A stretch of 38,738 nt of DNA. Origin: Pseudomonadota bacterium. Lineage in GTDB: Bacteria; Pseudomonadota; Gammaproteobacteria; Burkholderiales; Burkholderiaceae_E. The notes below the pieces were generated by a model. That model did not search any database and was not told the origin of the DNA. It worked only from the letters and a program-made list of their open reading frames with translations. The DNA lies in assembly GCA_023389055.1 (NCBI GenBank), contig JAEWFA010000045.1, positions 1-38,738 on the forward strand. Reading direction: 5' to 3'. Numbering within the stretch: position 1 is the stretch's first letter; every line of letters begins with the position of its first letter. This document shows, piece by piece, positions 29,744 to 37,847 of this stretch. A program made the position numbers and the translations under genes.

Positions 29744-32184
29744 GTCGACGCCATCGTTTCGGGCGACGCCGCCGCCACGACGCTGCGCGAGCGTCTGGCG
29801 CGCGGGGTGCCGTCGGGCCGCGCGGACGGGCTCGCCGAGCGAACGCCGCTCGCTCTGGCGCGCGCATCCGCGAGCGGCGCGAGGTCGACGGAGCCGTCCA
29901 GCCAATGCTCGATCGGCGCAGGCCGCGCGAGGACGAAGCCCTGCGCATAGTCCATCCGCACCTGCAACAGGAAGGCGAGCGCCGCGACGTCCTCGACCCA
30001 TTCCGCGACGCACGCCATGCCGAGTTCCTCGGTCAGCCTGCGAATGCCGCTGACGATCACCTGGTTGCGCGGCTGCGCGTCGATGCCCGGCATGAATTGG
30101 CCGTCGATCTTCACCAGCGACGCGGGCAACTCGCGCAGGTACGCGAACGACGAGTAACCGGCGCCGAAATCGTCGAGCGCGATGCGCACGCCGAGGGAAC
30201 GCATCTTCTCGACGAAGCGGCCCGTGCTGCGCACGTCGAACAGCGCCACCGACTCGGTGATCTCCAGGCACACGCGCGACGCCACCGCCGAACAATCGCG
30301 CAGCAAGGCGTGCGCATCGGCAAGGAAATGCTCGTCGTTCAGCGAGATGCCGCTGAGGTTGACCGTGACGAAATCGATCTGCGCCGCATGCTCGCGATGC
30401 CCGTCGAGGTGCTGCAGCGTTCGTTCCAGCATGTGCCAGTCGATGCGCCGCATGGCGCCGTGCCGCTCGGCCGCGGCGATCAGCCGTCCGGGCGGCAGGA
30501 TGGCCCCGCTCTCGTCACGCTCGCGCAGCAGGACCTCGTAGGCCATCGACGCGTGCTCGCAACCGGGGCGCTGCAATGGAACGATCGGCTGCGCGAACAC
30601 GACGATCCGCTCGAGCGGAAGGCTCGTGCGAAGGCGCATGCCCAGTTCGACCTCGGCCCGATAGCGGGCGAGATGCTCGTCGGGCGACTGCACGGCATCC
30701 GACGCGCCGTCGCGGCTGCGACTTGCCTCGCGGCACGTCGCGCTGGCATAGGCGATCACCTCTGCCGCGCTCATGTCGGCCGCAAGCTCGACGACGCCGA
30801 TGCTCGCGTCCACGCGAATGCGCTTGCCGTCGACCTCGTAGGCGTCGGCGACGATCGCCGATCTCGCCGCCTGCGCGACGGTCCTCGCGCGCTCGAGCGG
30901 GCAATCGGGCAGCACGACCAGAAACTCGTCGCCGCCCAGTCGGGCGATCGGCGAGTGCGGCGGCACGCTCGCTTCGATGCGTCGCGCCACCTCGACGACG
31001 AGCGCGTTGCCCGCGGCATGGCCGAAGACGTCGTTGACCGCCTTGAAGCGATGCAGGTCGACGTAGAACAGCGAGGCGACCTCGCCCGCGGCCACGCGCT
31101 CGGATGCGCGACGGATTTCACGCTCCAGACCGTGCAGGTTCAGTCGCTCGGTCAGTGAATCGTGATATGCCATGTGCTCGAGCGTCTGCGCGAGCAGCGT
31201 GCGCTCGGTTACGTCGACGAAGCTGATCTCGATGGCATCGGCAGCCAGCAGTGCGTCGACCTCGACAATGCGCTGCCCGCCGTCGATTTCCACGCGCACC
31301 TCGCCGCGTTGCCGCCCCTGTCCGATCGTTTGCTCGAGCAGCGCCGCCGCCCGTCCGTCGCCCAGCAACGCGCCGAGCGTATTGACGCGCCCCTGCCGGA
31401 GATCGCCCCGGAACAGGCGCGCGGCCAGTTCGTTCCAACGCTGGATCTGCCCGGCCAGGTCGACCGACAGCAGCGCGACCGGCGCCGAGTAGTAGACGTG
31501 TCGATACTTGCGCGCCGAATCGAGCAGGTTGCGCTGCGTGCGAAGACGCCTTACCCGCTCGGCGTACGCCGACTGCGAAGCGATAGCGAGCACGCAGGCG
31601 AGCAGCGCGAATGCGCCGGAATGCGCATCGAGCAGCGCGCCCGGCTTCGAGGGATCCCCCGCGTCGAGCGTCGAGACGATTCCGCCGGCATGAAGCAACC
31701 ACCCCAGCGCCAGGACGAGCAGCGGCAGGTACGCGCGCGGCGCCTGCGTCGACGCGAGCCCGGCGAGCGCGGCAACGGCGACGCCCGTCGCGAGGTAACC
31801 GGCTTCGGCGAAACGAAAAGGCGCGAAGAGCGCGCCGAGCGCCGTCGCGGCAACGATGCCGATCAGCGGCGACAGCCGCAACGCCCTGCGCAGGCGTGCG
31901 GCGCTCGGTTCGCGCTCGATGAACGCGAGGATCACCTCGATGCCGGCGATCGACAGCCCGAACCAGAGCACGATGGACGACATGCCGCCGGAACGGAGGC
32001 CGATCGCTTCCGCGAAGGACGCCGGCAGCGCCTGAGGCGCGGCGCACAGCACCCACAGCGCGAGCCATCCCGCCAGGCAGACCGACTGGCGCGTGCGCTG
32101 TGTCCAGCCCGGGCGTAGCGCGAGCGCGGCCCATCGCACCGGGCGCGCGAGCACCGTCCTCCCTGTGATGGGCAATCCTGCCAT
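29740..32184 (-). CDS. GGDEF-EAL domain protein with N-terminal membrane sensor
   Basis: An 814-residue cyclic-di-GMP enzyme. The N-terminus has several hydrophobic helices (about residues 18-190), followed by a PAS-like region (KYRHVYYSAPVALLSVDLAGQIQRWN) and then a GGDEF domain with an intact GGDEF (near residue 417) for diguanylate cyclase activity. The C-terminal EAL domain has EVL instead of EAL (near 548), but the other catalytic signatures are present: VNLSG, CLEITES, DDFGAGYSS, VKIDGQF and an Asp/Glu near VAEWVED. It could make and degrade c-di-GMP. ATG 32184 is tentative; the frame is open to 32277. It is the first gene of the minus-strand regulatory operon. Confidence 0.9.
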   Translation of the reverse strand: MAGLPITGRTVLARPVRWAALALRPGWTQRTRQSVCLAGWLALWVLCAAPQALPASFAEAIGLRSGGMSSIVLWFGLSIAGIEVILAFIEREPSAARLRRALRLSPLIGIVAATALGALFAPFRFAEAGYLATGVAVAALAGLASTQAPRAYLPLLVLALGWLLHAGGIVSTLDAGDPSKPGALLDAHSGAFALLACVLAIASQSAYAERVRRLRTQRNLLDSARKYRHVYYSAPVALLSVDLAGQIQRWNELAARLFRGDLRQGRVNTLGALLGDGRAAALLEQTIGQGRQRGEVRVEIDGGQRIVEVDALLAADAIEISFVDVTERTLLAQTLEHMAYHDSLTERLNLHGLEREIRRASERVAAGEVASLFYVDLHRFKAVNDVFGHAAGNALVVEVARRIEASVPPHSPIARLGGDEFLVVLPDCPLERARTVAQAARSAIVADAYEVDGKRIRVDASIGVVELAADMSAAEVIAYASATCREASRSRDGASDAVQSPDEHLARYRAEVELGMRLRTSLPLERIVVFAQPIVPLQRPGCEHASMAYEVLLRERDESGAILPPGRLIAAAERHGAMRRIDWHMLERTLQHLDGHREHAAQIDFVTVNLSGISLNDEHFLADAHALLRDCSAVASRVCLEITESVALFDVRSTGRFVEKMRSLGVRIALDDFGAGYSSFAYLRELPASLVKIDGQFMPGIDAQPRNQVIVSGIRRLTEELGMACVAEWVEDVAALAFLLQVRMDYAQGFVLARPAPIEHWLDGSVDLAPLADARARASGVRSASPSARPDGTPRARRSRSVVAAASPETMAST

Positions 32185-32374
32185 CTCTCCGATGAATCGG
32201 TTGCGTTGCGCAGACCGTGAGACGACCACGGCTTGCGGCGGCGAATCCTCGGCGAGGATCGCGCCTCGGCCGCGCATCCCACGCGCGCGGCGGACGATCG
32301 GGCGACCGGCCGCGATGCGCGGCGTTTCGGCTGTGGCGTGCGCCGCGAGTGGCCGCGCGGCGATCCGAACCTTT

Positions 32375-34444
32375 TCAGCCGCCCGGTGCCGCCTGGCGTC
32401 CGAGCAGCGCGCGCAGATTGGCCAGGCGCGCCTTGCCCGCTTCCTGACTCACGGTCTGCGCCGGCGACGGAGACGCATCGAGCTGCATCTCGGCCAGGAA
32501 GCGCGACGGCAGTTGCGCGAGGTGCTCGCGGCCGCGCTTGCGCTTGCGGCACCAGGTGAGCGTGAGGCTGCGCTGCGCGCGCGTGACGGCCACGTACATC
32601 AGGCGACGCTCTTCCTCGATGCGTTGCGCCTGCGCATCGGGGCGCACACCGTCCTGCTCGCTTGCCACGGTCGGGCCGCGCTCGCCCGGCTCCTCGTCGT
32701 CGCTGCCCGCGCGAGGCGCGTCGCCGCGGTGCGGCAGCAGGCCCTCCTCGCAGCCCACGACGAACACATGCGCGAACTCGAGCCCCTTGGCGGCGTGGAT
32801 CGTCGTCAGTCGAACCGCATCGAGGTCGGTGTCGCGCCGGTCGAGCTGCGAGAGCAGGGCCACCGTCTGCGCGAGCTTCAGCAGCGTGCCACCCTCCTCC
32901 TCCGCGCGCTTCTTCATCCACTCGACGAAATCGCAGACGTTCTGCCAGCGCGCGGCGGCGATCTTGTCGTCGCTGGCGCCGAACAGGTGCGCCTTGTAAT
33001 CGATCGCGGCAAGCAGGTCGTCGAGCAGCTGTGCCGCCGGCTCCCTGCCGGCGCGCCAGTTCATCCGGTTGACGAACTCGCCGAACTCGCGCAACGGCTC
33101 GAGTTGGCGCGCTGCGACGCGCGACTCGAAGCCGGTCTCGAACAGTGCGGCGAACATCGACACGTTCCGCTCGCCGGCGTAGGTGCCCAGCGCCTGCAGG
33201 CTCGCTGCCCCGACGCCGCGCTTGGGCGTCGTGACGGCGCGAATGAAGGCTGGGTCGTCATCGTCGTTGGCGAGCAGGCGCAGGTACGCGAGCAGGTCGC
33301 GGATCTCGGCGCGATCGAAGAACGACTGCCCGCCCGAGAGCACGTACGGGATCTTCTCCTTGCGCAACGCCTGCTCGAAGACCCGCGCCTGGTGGTTGCC
33401 GCGGTACAGGATCGCGTAGTCGGCAAACTTCGCGCGACGCTCGAAGCGATGCGCCTGCAGGCGCATCACCACCGACTCGGCCTCGGCCTCGTCGTCGTCG
33501 CAGGGAACGACCTGCACCGGGTCGCCGGTGCCCAGCTCGGACCACAGCTTCTTCGCGTGCAGCTTCGGGTTGTGCTCGATCAGCCGGTTCGCCGCGCGCA
33601 GGATGTTCACGCTCGAGCGGTAGTTCTGCTCGAGCATGACGATCTTCAGCGACGGGAAGTCGGTGGACAGCCGGCTCAGGTTCTCCAGCGTCGCGCCGCG
33701 CCATCCGTAGATCGACTGATCGTCGTCGCCGACCGCCGTGAACGAGGCGCGCGGTCCGGCGAGCAGTTTCAGCAGTTCGTACTGGCAGGCGTTGGTGTCC
33801 TGGTATTCGTCGACGAGCAGGTAGCGCAGCGACTCGCGCCACGCCTGCGCGACCTCGGCATGCTCGCGCAGCAGTCGCACCGGAAGCCGGATCAGGTCGT
33901 CGAAATCCACCGCCTGGTATGCGCCGAGCGTCGCCGCGTAGTCGCGATACGCGCGGGCGATCGCATGTTCGTTCGCGTCCTTCGCCGAAGCCGCCGCTTC
34001 GTCCGGGTCGACCATCGCGTTCTTCCACAGCGAGATGCGGTGCTGCGCCGCGCGCGTGGCCTTGCGATCGACCGCGCCGATCGACTGCTGGACGATGCTC
34101 GCCGCATCGTCGGAATCGACGATCGAGAAGTTGCGCTTCAGCCCGAGCGCTGACCCGTCGCGGCGCAGCATCTGCACGCCGAGCGAATGGAAGGTGGCAA
34201 CGAGCGGGCGCTGGCCTTCGGGCATGCGCAGCGCCTTGCCCAGGCGCTCGGCCATCTCCTGCGCCGCCTTGTTCGTGAAGGTGATCGCGGCGATCGCTGC
34301 CGGGCGAAATCCGGCGTCGACCAGATGGACGATCTTCTGCGTGATGACGCGCGTCTTGCCGCTGCCGGCGCCCGCGATGACGAGGCATGGGCCGTCGAGA
34401 TAGCGGATCGCCTCGCGCTGGGCGGGATTCAACTGCGCGGACAT
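32375..34444 (-). CDS. rep: ATP-dependent DNA helicase Rep (UvrD/Rep superfamily 1A)
   Basis: A 689-residue SF1A helicase that unwinds DNA in the 3'-5' direction and clears replication blocks. Motif I is AGAGSGKTRVITQK, Ia TFTNKAAQEM, II DEYQDTN, III GDDDQSIYGWRGA, IV LEQNYRSSVNI, V TIHAAKGLEF and VI YVAVTRAQRSL. Length matches Rep, which is shorter at the C-terminus than UvrD. The 190 bases to the GGDEF-EAL gene contain no gene. I assign rep from the length and the N-terminus SAQLNPAQREAIRYL; a close UvrD-type paralogue remains possible. Confidence 0.93.
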   Translation of the reverse strand: MSAQLNPAQREAIRYLDGPCLVIAGAGSGKTRVITQKIVHLVDAGFRPAAIAAITFTNKAAQEMAERLGKALRMPEGQRPLVATFHSLGVQMLRRDGSALGLKRNFSIVDSDDAASIVQQSIGAVDRKATRAAQHRISLWKNAMVDPDEAAASAKDANEHAIARAYRDYAATLGAYQAVDFDDLIRLPVRLLREHAEVAQAWRESLRYLLVDEYQDTNACQYELLKLLAGPRASFTAVGDDDQSIYGWRGATLENLSRLSTDFPSLKIVMLEQNYRSSVNILRAANRLIEHNPKLHAKKLWSELGTGDPVQVVPCDDDEAEAESVVMRLQAHRFERRAKFADYAILYRGNHQARVFEQALRKEKIPYVLSGGQSFFDRAEIRDLLAYLRLLANDDDDPAFIRAVTTPKRGVGAASLQALGTYAGERNVSMFAALFETGFESRVAARQLEPLREFGEFVNRMNWRAGREPAAQLLDDLLAAIDYKAHLFGASDDKIAAARWQNVCDFVEWMKKRAEEEGGTLLKLAQTVALLSQLDRRDTDLDAVRLTTIHAAKGLEFAHVFVVGCEEGLLPHRGDAPRAGSDDEEPGERGPTVASEQDGVRPDAQAQRIEEERRLMYVAVTRAQRSLTLTWCRKRKRGREHLAQLPSRFLAEMQLDASPSPAQTVSQEAGKARLANLRALLGRQAAPGG

Positions 34445-34540
34445 CGGGGAGGCGGGGGACGGCGGGCACTGCGAAGGGGAGGCGATTCTAGCAACCCCTC
34501 GCCGGGTGAGCGGCCGCTCTCGCGCAGAACACGAGCAGCG

Positions 34541-34945
34541 CTATTTCCGGCAGGCCGGACCGTTGCTCTGCTGCTGCAGGAACGCGATCAGGTCGGCGCG
34601 CTCCTTCGGGTCGGTCACCCCCGCATAGCCCATCGTCGTCCCGGCGACCGTCTTCAACGGATCGGCGAGGAAACGGTCCAGCGTGGCAGCGCTCCACACG
34701 ATACCCGAGCGCTTCATCGCATCGGAATACGCGAAGCCGGGGACGCTGCCGGCCTTGCGACCGATGATTCCGCAGTGGCGTGGCCCGGTGCGATCGTAGG
34801 CGAGCGCGTGGCACGCCTCGCACCGCGTGTAGATCTTCGCGCCCCTCTCGGGGTCGCCGGCCCGCGGCGCCTGGGCGAGCGCCGACCCCGCGACGGCGAA
34901 GGTCAGCGCGATCGCCGTCGCGAGCCGCTCACGCACGGTCGACAT
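34541..34945 (-). CDS. Class I c-type cytochrome (cytochrome c2-like)
   Basis: A 134-residue periplasmic cytochrome with signal peptide (residues 1-25, ending ALAQ) and heme motif CEACH (42-46). The pattern TGPRHCGIIGRKAG, FAYSDAMKRSGIVW and GTTMGYAG with Met105 as likely axial ligand is that of mitochondrial-type cytochromes c and c2. It can transfer electrons among periplasmic redox enzymes. It starts 4 bases after the ferritin-like gene stop, so the two are one transcript, and the sigma factor lies upstream. Confidence 0.95.
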   Translation of the reverse strand: MSTVRERLATAIALTFAVAGSALAQAPRAGDPERGAKIYTRCEACHALAYDRTGPRHCGIIGRKAGSVPGFAYSDAMKRSGIVWSAATLDRFLADPLKTVAGTTMGYAGVTDPKERADLIAFLQQQSNGPACRK

Positions 34946-34948
34946 CGG

Positions 34949-35524
34949 TCAGGCGACGAAGGCCTCGGGCACCGGCGACTCGCCCAGCGCGTTGCGCAGC
35001 ACCGCCCAGTGCATCGCTTCGTCGCCGAGAATGCTCGCCGCGGCCTTCGACAGGTCGCGATTGCCGAACAGCGGGACCGCCCCGAGGTAGGCGCTCACTG
35101 CACCTTTTTCGAGCCCGGCGGCGAAGCGAAGGACGTCGGCCTGCGACTTCAACTGGCCGGTCGGAAACTGGTATTCGGGCTTCGCCGACACCGGCTTGCC
35201 GCCCAGTTTCGACACGGTCGCCGCAAGCAGGTCGGCATGTGCCTTGTGATGTCCCTGGAAAGTGAGCGCAAGCTCGCGGACTGGTTTTTGCAGCAGGCCG
35301 CTGTCGGCACCGACCTGATAGGCGGCGATCGCCTCGAGCTCGGCGCCCAGCGCGGTGTTCAGGATGCGCGCATCCTGCGCCGGGTCGGAAACCTGGCCCG
35401 CGGCCAGCGCCGGCTTGCCGGCCAGCATCGCGATCGCGGTGGCGGACAGCAGCAGGCCGGAGCCGCCCAGCCACGCACGGCGGTCGACGGGTTCGAGGAA
35501 GCTGGAGCGAATCGGAAGAGTCAC
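34949..35524 (-). CDS. Tat-exported ferritin-like domain protein
   Basis: A 191-residue protein. The N-terminus has a twin-arginine motif DRRAWLGGSGLLL and a hydrophobic core ending ALAA, indicating export in folded form. The mature part is an all-helical ferritin-like domain with candidate carboxylate and His ligands in GAELEAIAAYQ, GHHKAHADLL, and LGDEAMHWAVLRNALGE. Such proteins may bind iron or protect against oxidants in the periplasm; no reaction is known. It is followed directly by the cytochrome c gene, and preceded by the sigma factor gene (39 bases), suggesting an operon. Confidence 0.85.
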   Translation of the reverse strand: MTLPIRSSFLEPVDRRAWLGGSGLLLSATAIAMLAGKPALAAGQVSDPAQDARILNTALGAELEAIAAYQVGADSGLLQKPVRELALTFQGHHKAHADLLAATVSKLGGKPVSAKPEYQFPTGQLKSQADVLRFAAGLEKGAVSAYLGAVPLFGNRDLSKAAASILGDEAMHWAVLRNALGESPVPEAFVA

Positions 35525-35563
35525 GGCAGTTCTCCTGTGAGGGGAAATCGAGGTTCGTTGCGC

Positions 35564-36304
35564 TCAGCGGCGCGGATCTTCGTCGGGGCCGCAGCGATCG
35601 AGGGCGCGCTGCCTGCCGAGACGCTCGAATACGCCGGCGACGATGCGCTCGCAGCGGTCTCCGGCAAACGAAAAGGCATCGGCGAGCGCGACGTCGACTT
35701 CGCGCGCCAGACCCTCGCGCAGCATCGAACGGGCGCGGAAGTGGCGCGTGCGCACCGTCGCCTCGGGAATGCCGAGCACCGCGGACACTTCCTCGACGGT
35801 CATTTCCTCGACGGCACGCAACACGAACACCGATCGAAAGGCCTCGGGCAGCTCGTCGATGTGCGCTTCGAGGACGCGGCGCAACTCGGCGCGCTCGGCG
35901 AGGCGATCGGGTCTTTCGGACTCGGGCAGTTGCATGTTCGGTTCCCCGGCAAAAGTGGCGCTGTCGAAAGTCGTGTCGAGCGGGATGACTTCCGCGCGCC
36001 GGCTCGCGCCGCGCAGGCGCCCCAACGCCTCGTTGACCGCGATCCGCACCAGCCAGGTCGCGAGCCGCGACTCGCCGCGGAACTCGTGCAAGGCCCGATA
36101 CGCCTGCACCCACGCTTCCTGAACCGCATCCTCGGTTTCGGCCTCGTTGCGCAGGATGCTGCGCACCGTGCGGTAGAGCAGCTGGTTGTGCCGTTGCATC
36201 AACGTGCGAAACGCCTGGTGATCGCCGGCAATGACCTCGGAGATGAGATCGACGTCGGCCAGCACGGGCATCGGGCGCGGTTCTTCCAGCACGGACGGGT
36301 TCAT
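35564..36304 (-). CDS. ECF-type RNA polymerase sigma factor
   Basis: A 246-residue sigma factor of the ECF class. Region 2 covers about residues 25-95 (LLYRTVRSILRNEAETEDAVQEAW, then RLATWLVRIAVNEALGRLR), and region 4 about 140-200 (LPEAFRSVFVLRAVEEMTVEEVSAVLGIPEATV). AAGGGAG lies 5 bases before ATG 36304. After region 4 there is an extra about 45 residues containing DRCERIVAGVFERL, which may be a regulatory tail. No anti-sigma gene is adjacent. The downstream Tat ferritin-like and cytochrome c genes are candidate targets, which points to an envelope redox or iron stress response. Confidence 0.92.
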   Translation of the reverse strand: MNPSVLEEPRPMPVLADVDLISEVIAGDHQAFRTLMQRHNQLLYRTVRSILRNEAETEDAVQEAWVQAYRALHEFRGESRLATWLVRIAVNEALGRLRGASRRAEVIPLDTTFDSATFAGEPNMQLPESERPDRLAERAELRRVLEAHIDELPEAFRSVFVLRAVEEMTVEEVSAVLGIPEATVRTRHFRARSMLREGLAREVDVALADAFSFAGDRCERIVAGVFERLGRQRALDRCGPDEDPRR

Positions 36305-36433
36305 CGCGGCTCCCTTGGTGGCCTGCGGATTTCGCTGCATTCGGACGTTGGATGCGCCGCAGGCGCGTTGCGTTCCCGGCTGGCTACCGGGCATCGATGG
36401 GGCGCGGGGAGTGTCTCGCCGCGGCAGGCGCCT

Positions 36434-37819
36434 TCACCCGCGCGCGAGCGCGCGCTGCGCAGCCTCCTGGACCGCCTCGCCCAACGTGGGGTGCGCGTGG
36501 ATCGTGCCGGCCACGTCTTCGAGCCGCGCGCTCATCTCGAGCGCCAGTGCGAAGGCCGCCGCCAGCTCGGAGACTGCGGTGCCGACCGCCTGCATCGCGA
36601 GCACCTGGTGGTTGTCGGCCCGCGCGACGACGCGAACGAAACCGGACTCGCCCTGCAAAGTGAGCGCTCGCCCATTGGCGGTGAACGGCACCATGCCGAT
36701 ACGCAGTTCGGCGTGCGTGCGTCGGGCGTCCTCGAGAGAAGGCCCGACAGCGACGATCTCCGGGTCGGTGAAGCAGATGGCGGGAATCGCACGCGGCTCG
36801 AATACCCGCTTGCGCCCGGCAACGAGGTCGGCGACGACCTCGCCCTGCATCATCGCGCGATGCGCAAGCATCGGCTCACCGGTGACGTCGCCGATCGCGT
36901 AGACGCCGCGCATCGACGTGCGGCAGCGCTCGTCGACGCGCACGAACGGCCCGTCGCGATCGAGGTCGAGCTCCTCGAGCGCGCAGCCTTCGGTGGCCGG
37001 GCGCCGACCGACCGCGACCAGGATCCGGTCGGCCTGCAGCCGCTCGCTGGCTCCGCCGGTCTCGATCGCCAGGCCCCCGTCGGGCACGACGCCCTTCACC
37101 GTCGCGCCGAGCCGCAACTGCACGCCGAGCGCGCCGAGCCGCTGCGCGACCGGACGGGTGAGTTCTGCGTCGTACTGCGGCAGGATGCGCTGCGCCAGAT
37201 CGACCATCGTGACCTGCGAGCCGAGCTTCGCGAAGGCCGTTCCGAGCTCCACGCCGATGTAGCCGGCGCCGACGACGACGAGCCGACCCGGCACCTCGCG
37301 GGTCGACAGCAACTCGGTGGACGAAACCACGTTGCCGCCGAAAGGCAGCATCGGCAGATCGACCGGCCGCGAACCGACGGCGATGACGACGTTCTCGGCG
37401 CGGATCGTCTGCTCGCCGCCGGTCTCGGTGGAGACGACGACGGTCTTGCCGTCGCGAAAGCGCGCGCTTCCGAGCACGACCTTCACGCGCGCCTTCTTCA
37501 GCATTCCCGAGACGCCGCCGTCCAGGCGCTCGACGATCGCATCCTTCCAGGCGACGGCCTGCGCGAGATCGATCTGCGGCTCGGCTGCCCGGATGCCGAG
37601 CGCCGAGCGCTGCGCGGAGAATCCGCGCACGCGCGCGTACTCGTCGGCCACGTGGATCAGCGCCTTCGACGGAATGCAGCCGACGTTCAGGCAGGTTCCG
37701 CCGACGCGGTCGGCCTCGACGATGACGGTGTCGACGCCCTGCTCGCCGGCGCGCGCCGCGCAGGTGTAGCCGCCCGGGCCGGCGCCGACGACGAGCAGGT
37801 TGCAGCGGATTTCCTTCAT
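36434..37819 (-). CDS. lpdA: Dihydrolipoyl dehydrogenase (E3)
   Basis: A 461-residue FAD-dependent pyridine nucleotide-disulfide oxidoreductase. It regenerates lipoamide of 2-oxoacid dehydrogenase complexes with NAD+. FAD motif is VVGAGPGGYTCA, the redox disulfide GGTCLNVGCIPSK, the NAD-binding site VVVGAGYIGVELG, and the C-terminal active-site His-Glu HAHPTLGEAVQE. GTG 37825 is an alternative start two codons upstream of ATG 37819. It lies 28 bases downstream of the E2 gene on the same strand, so it serves that complex. Confidence 0.96.
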   Translation of the reverse strand: MKEIRCNLLVVGAGPGGYTCAARAGEQGVDTVIVEADRVGGTCLNVGCIPSKALIHVADEYARVRGFSAQRSALGIRAAEPQIDLAQAVAWKDAIVERLDGGVSGMLKKARVKVVLGSARFRDGKTVVVSTETGGEQTIRAENVVIAVGSRPVDLPMLPFGGNVVSSTELLSTREVPGRLVVVGAGYIGVELGTAFAKLGSQVTMVDLAQRILPQYDAELTRPVAQRLGALGVQLRLGATVKGVVPDGGLAIETGGASERLQADRILVAVGRRPATEGCALEELDLDRDGPFVRVDERCRTSMRGVYAIGDVTGEPMLAHRAMMQGEVVADLVAGRKRVFEPRAIPAICFTDPEIVAVGPSLEDARRTHAELRIGMVPFTANGRALTLQGESGFVRVVARADNHQVLAMQAVGTAVSELAAAFALALEMSARLEDVAGTIHAHPTLGEAVQEAAQRALARG

Positions 37820-37847
37820 GGCCACATCCCGGCGATCACCGCGCGCC

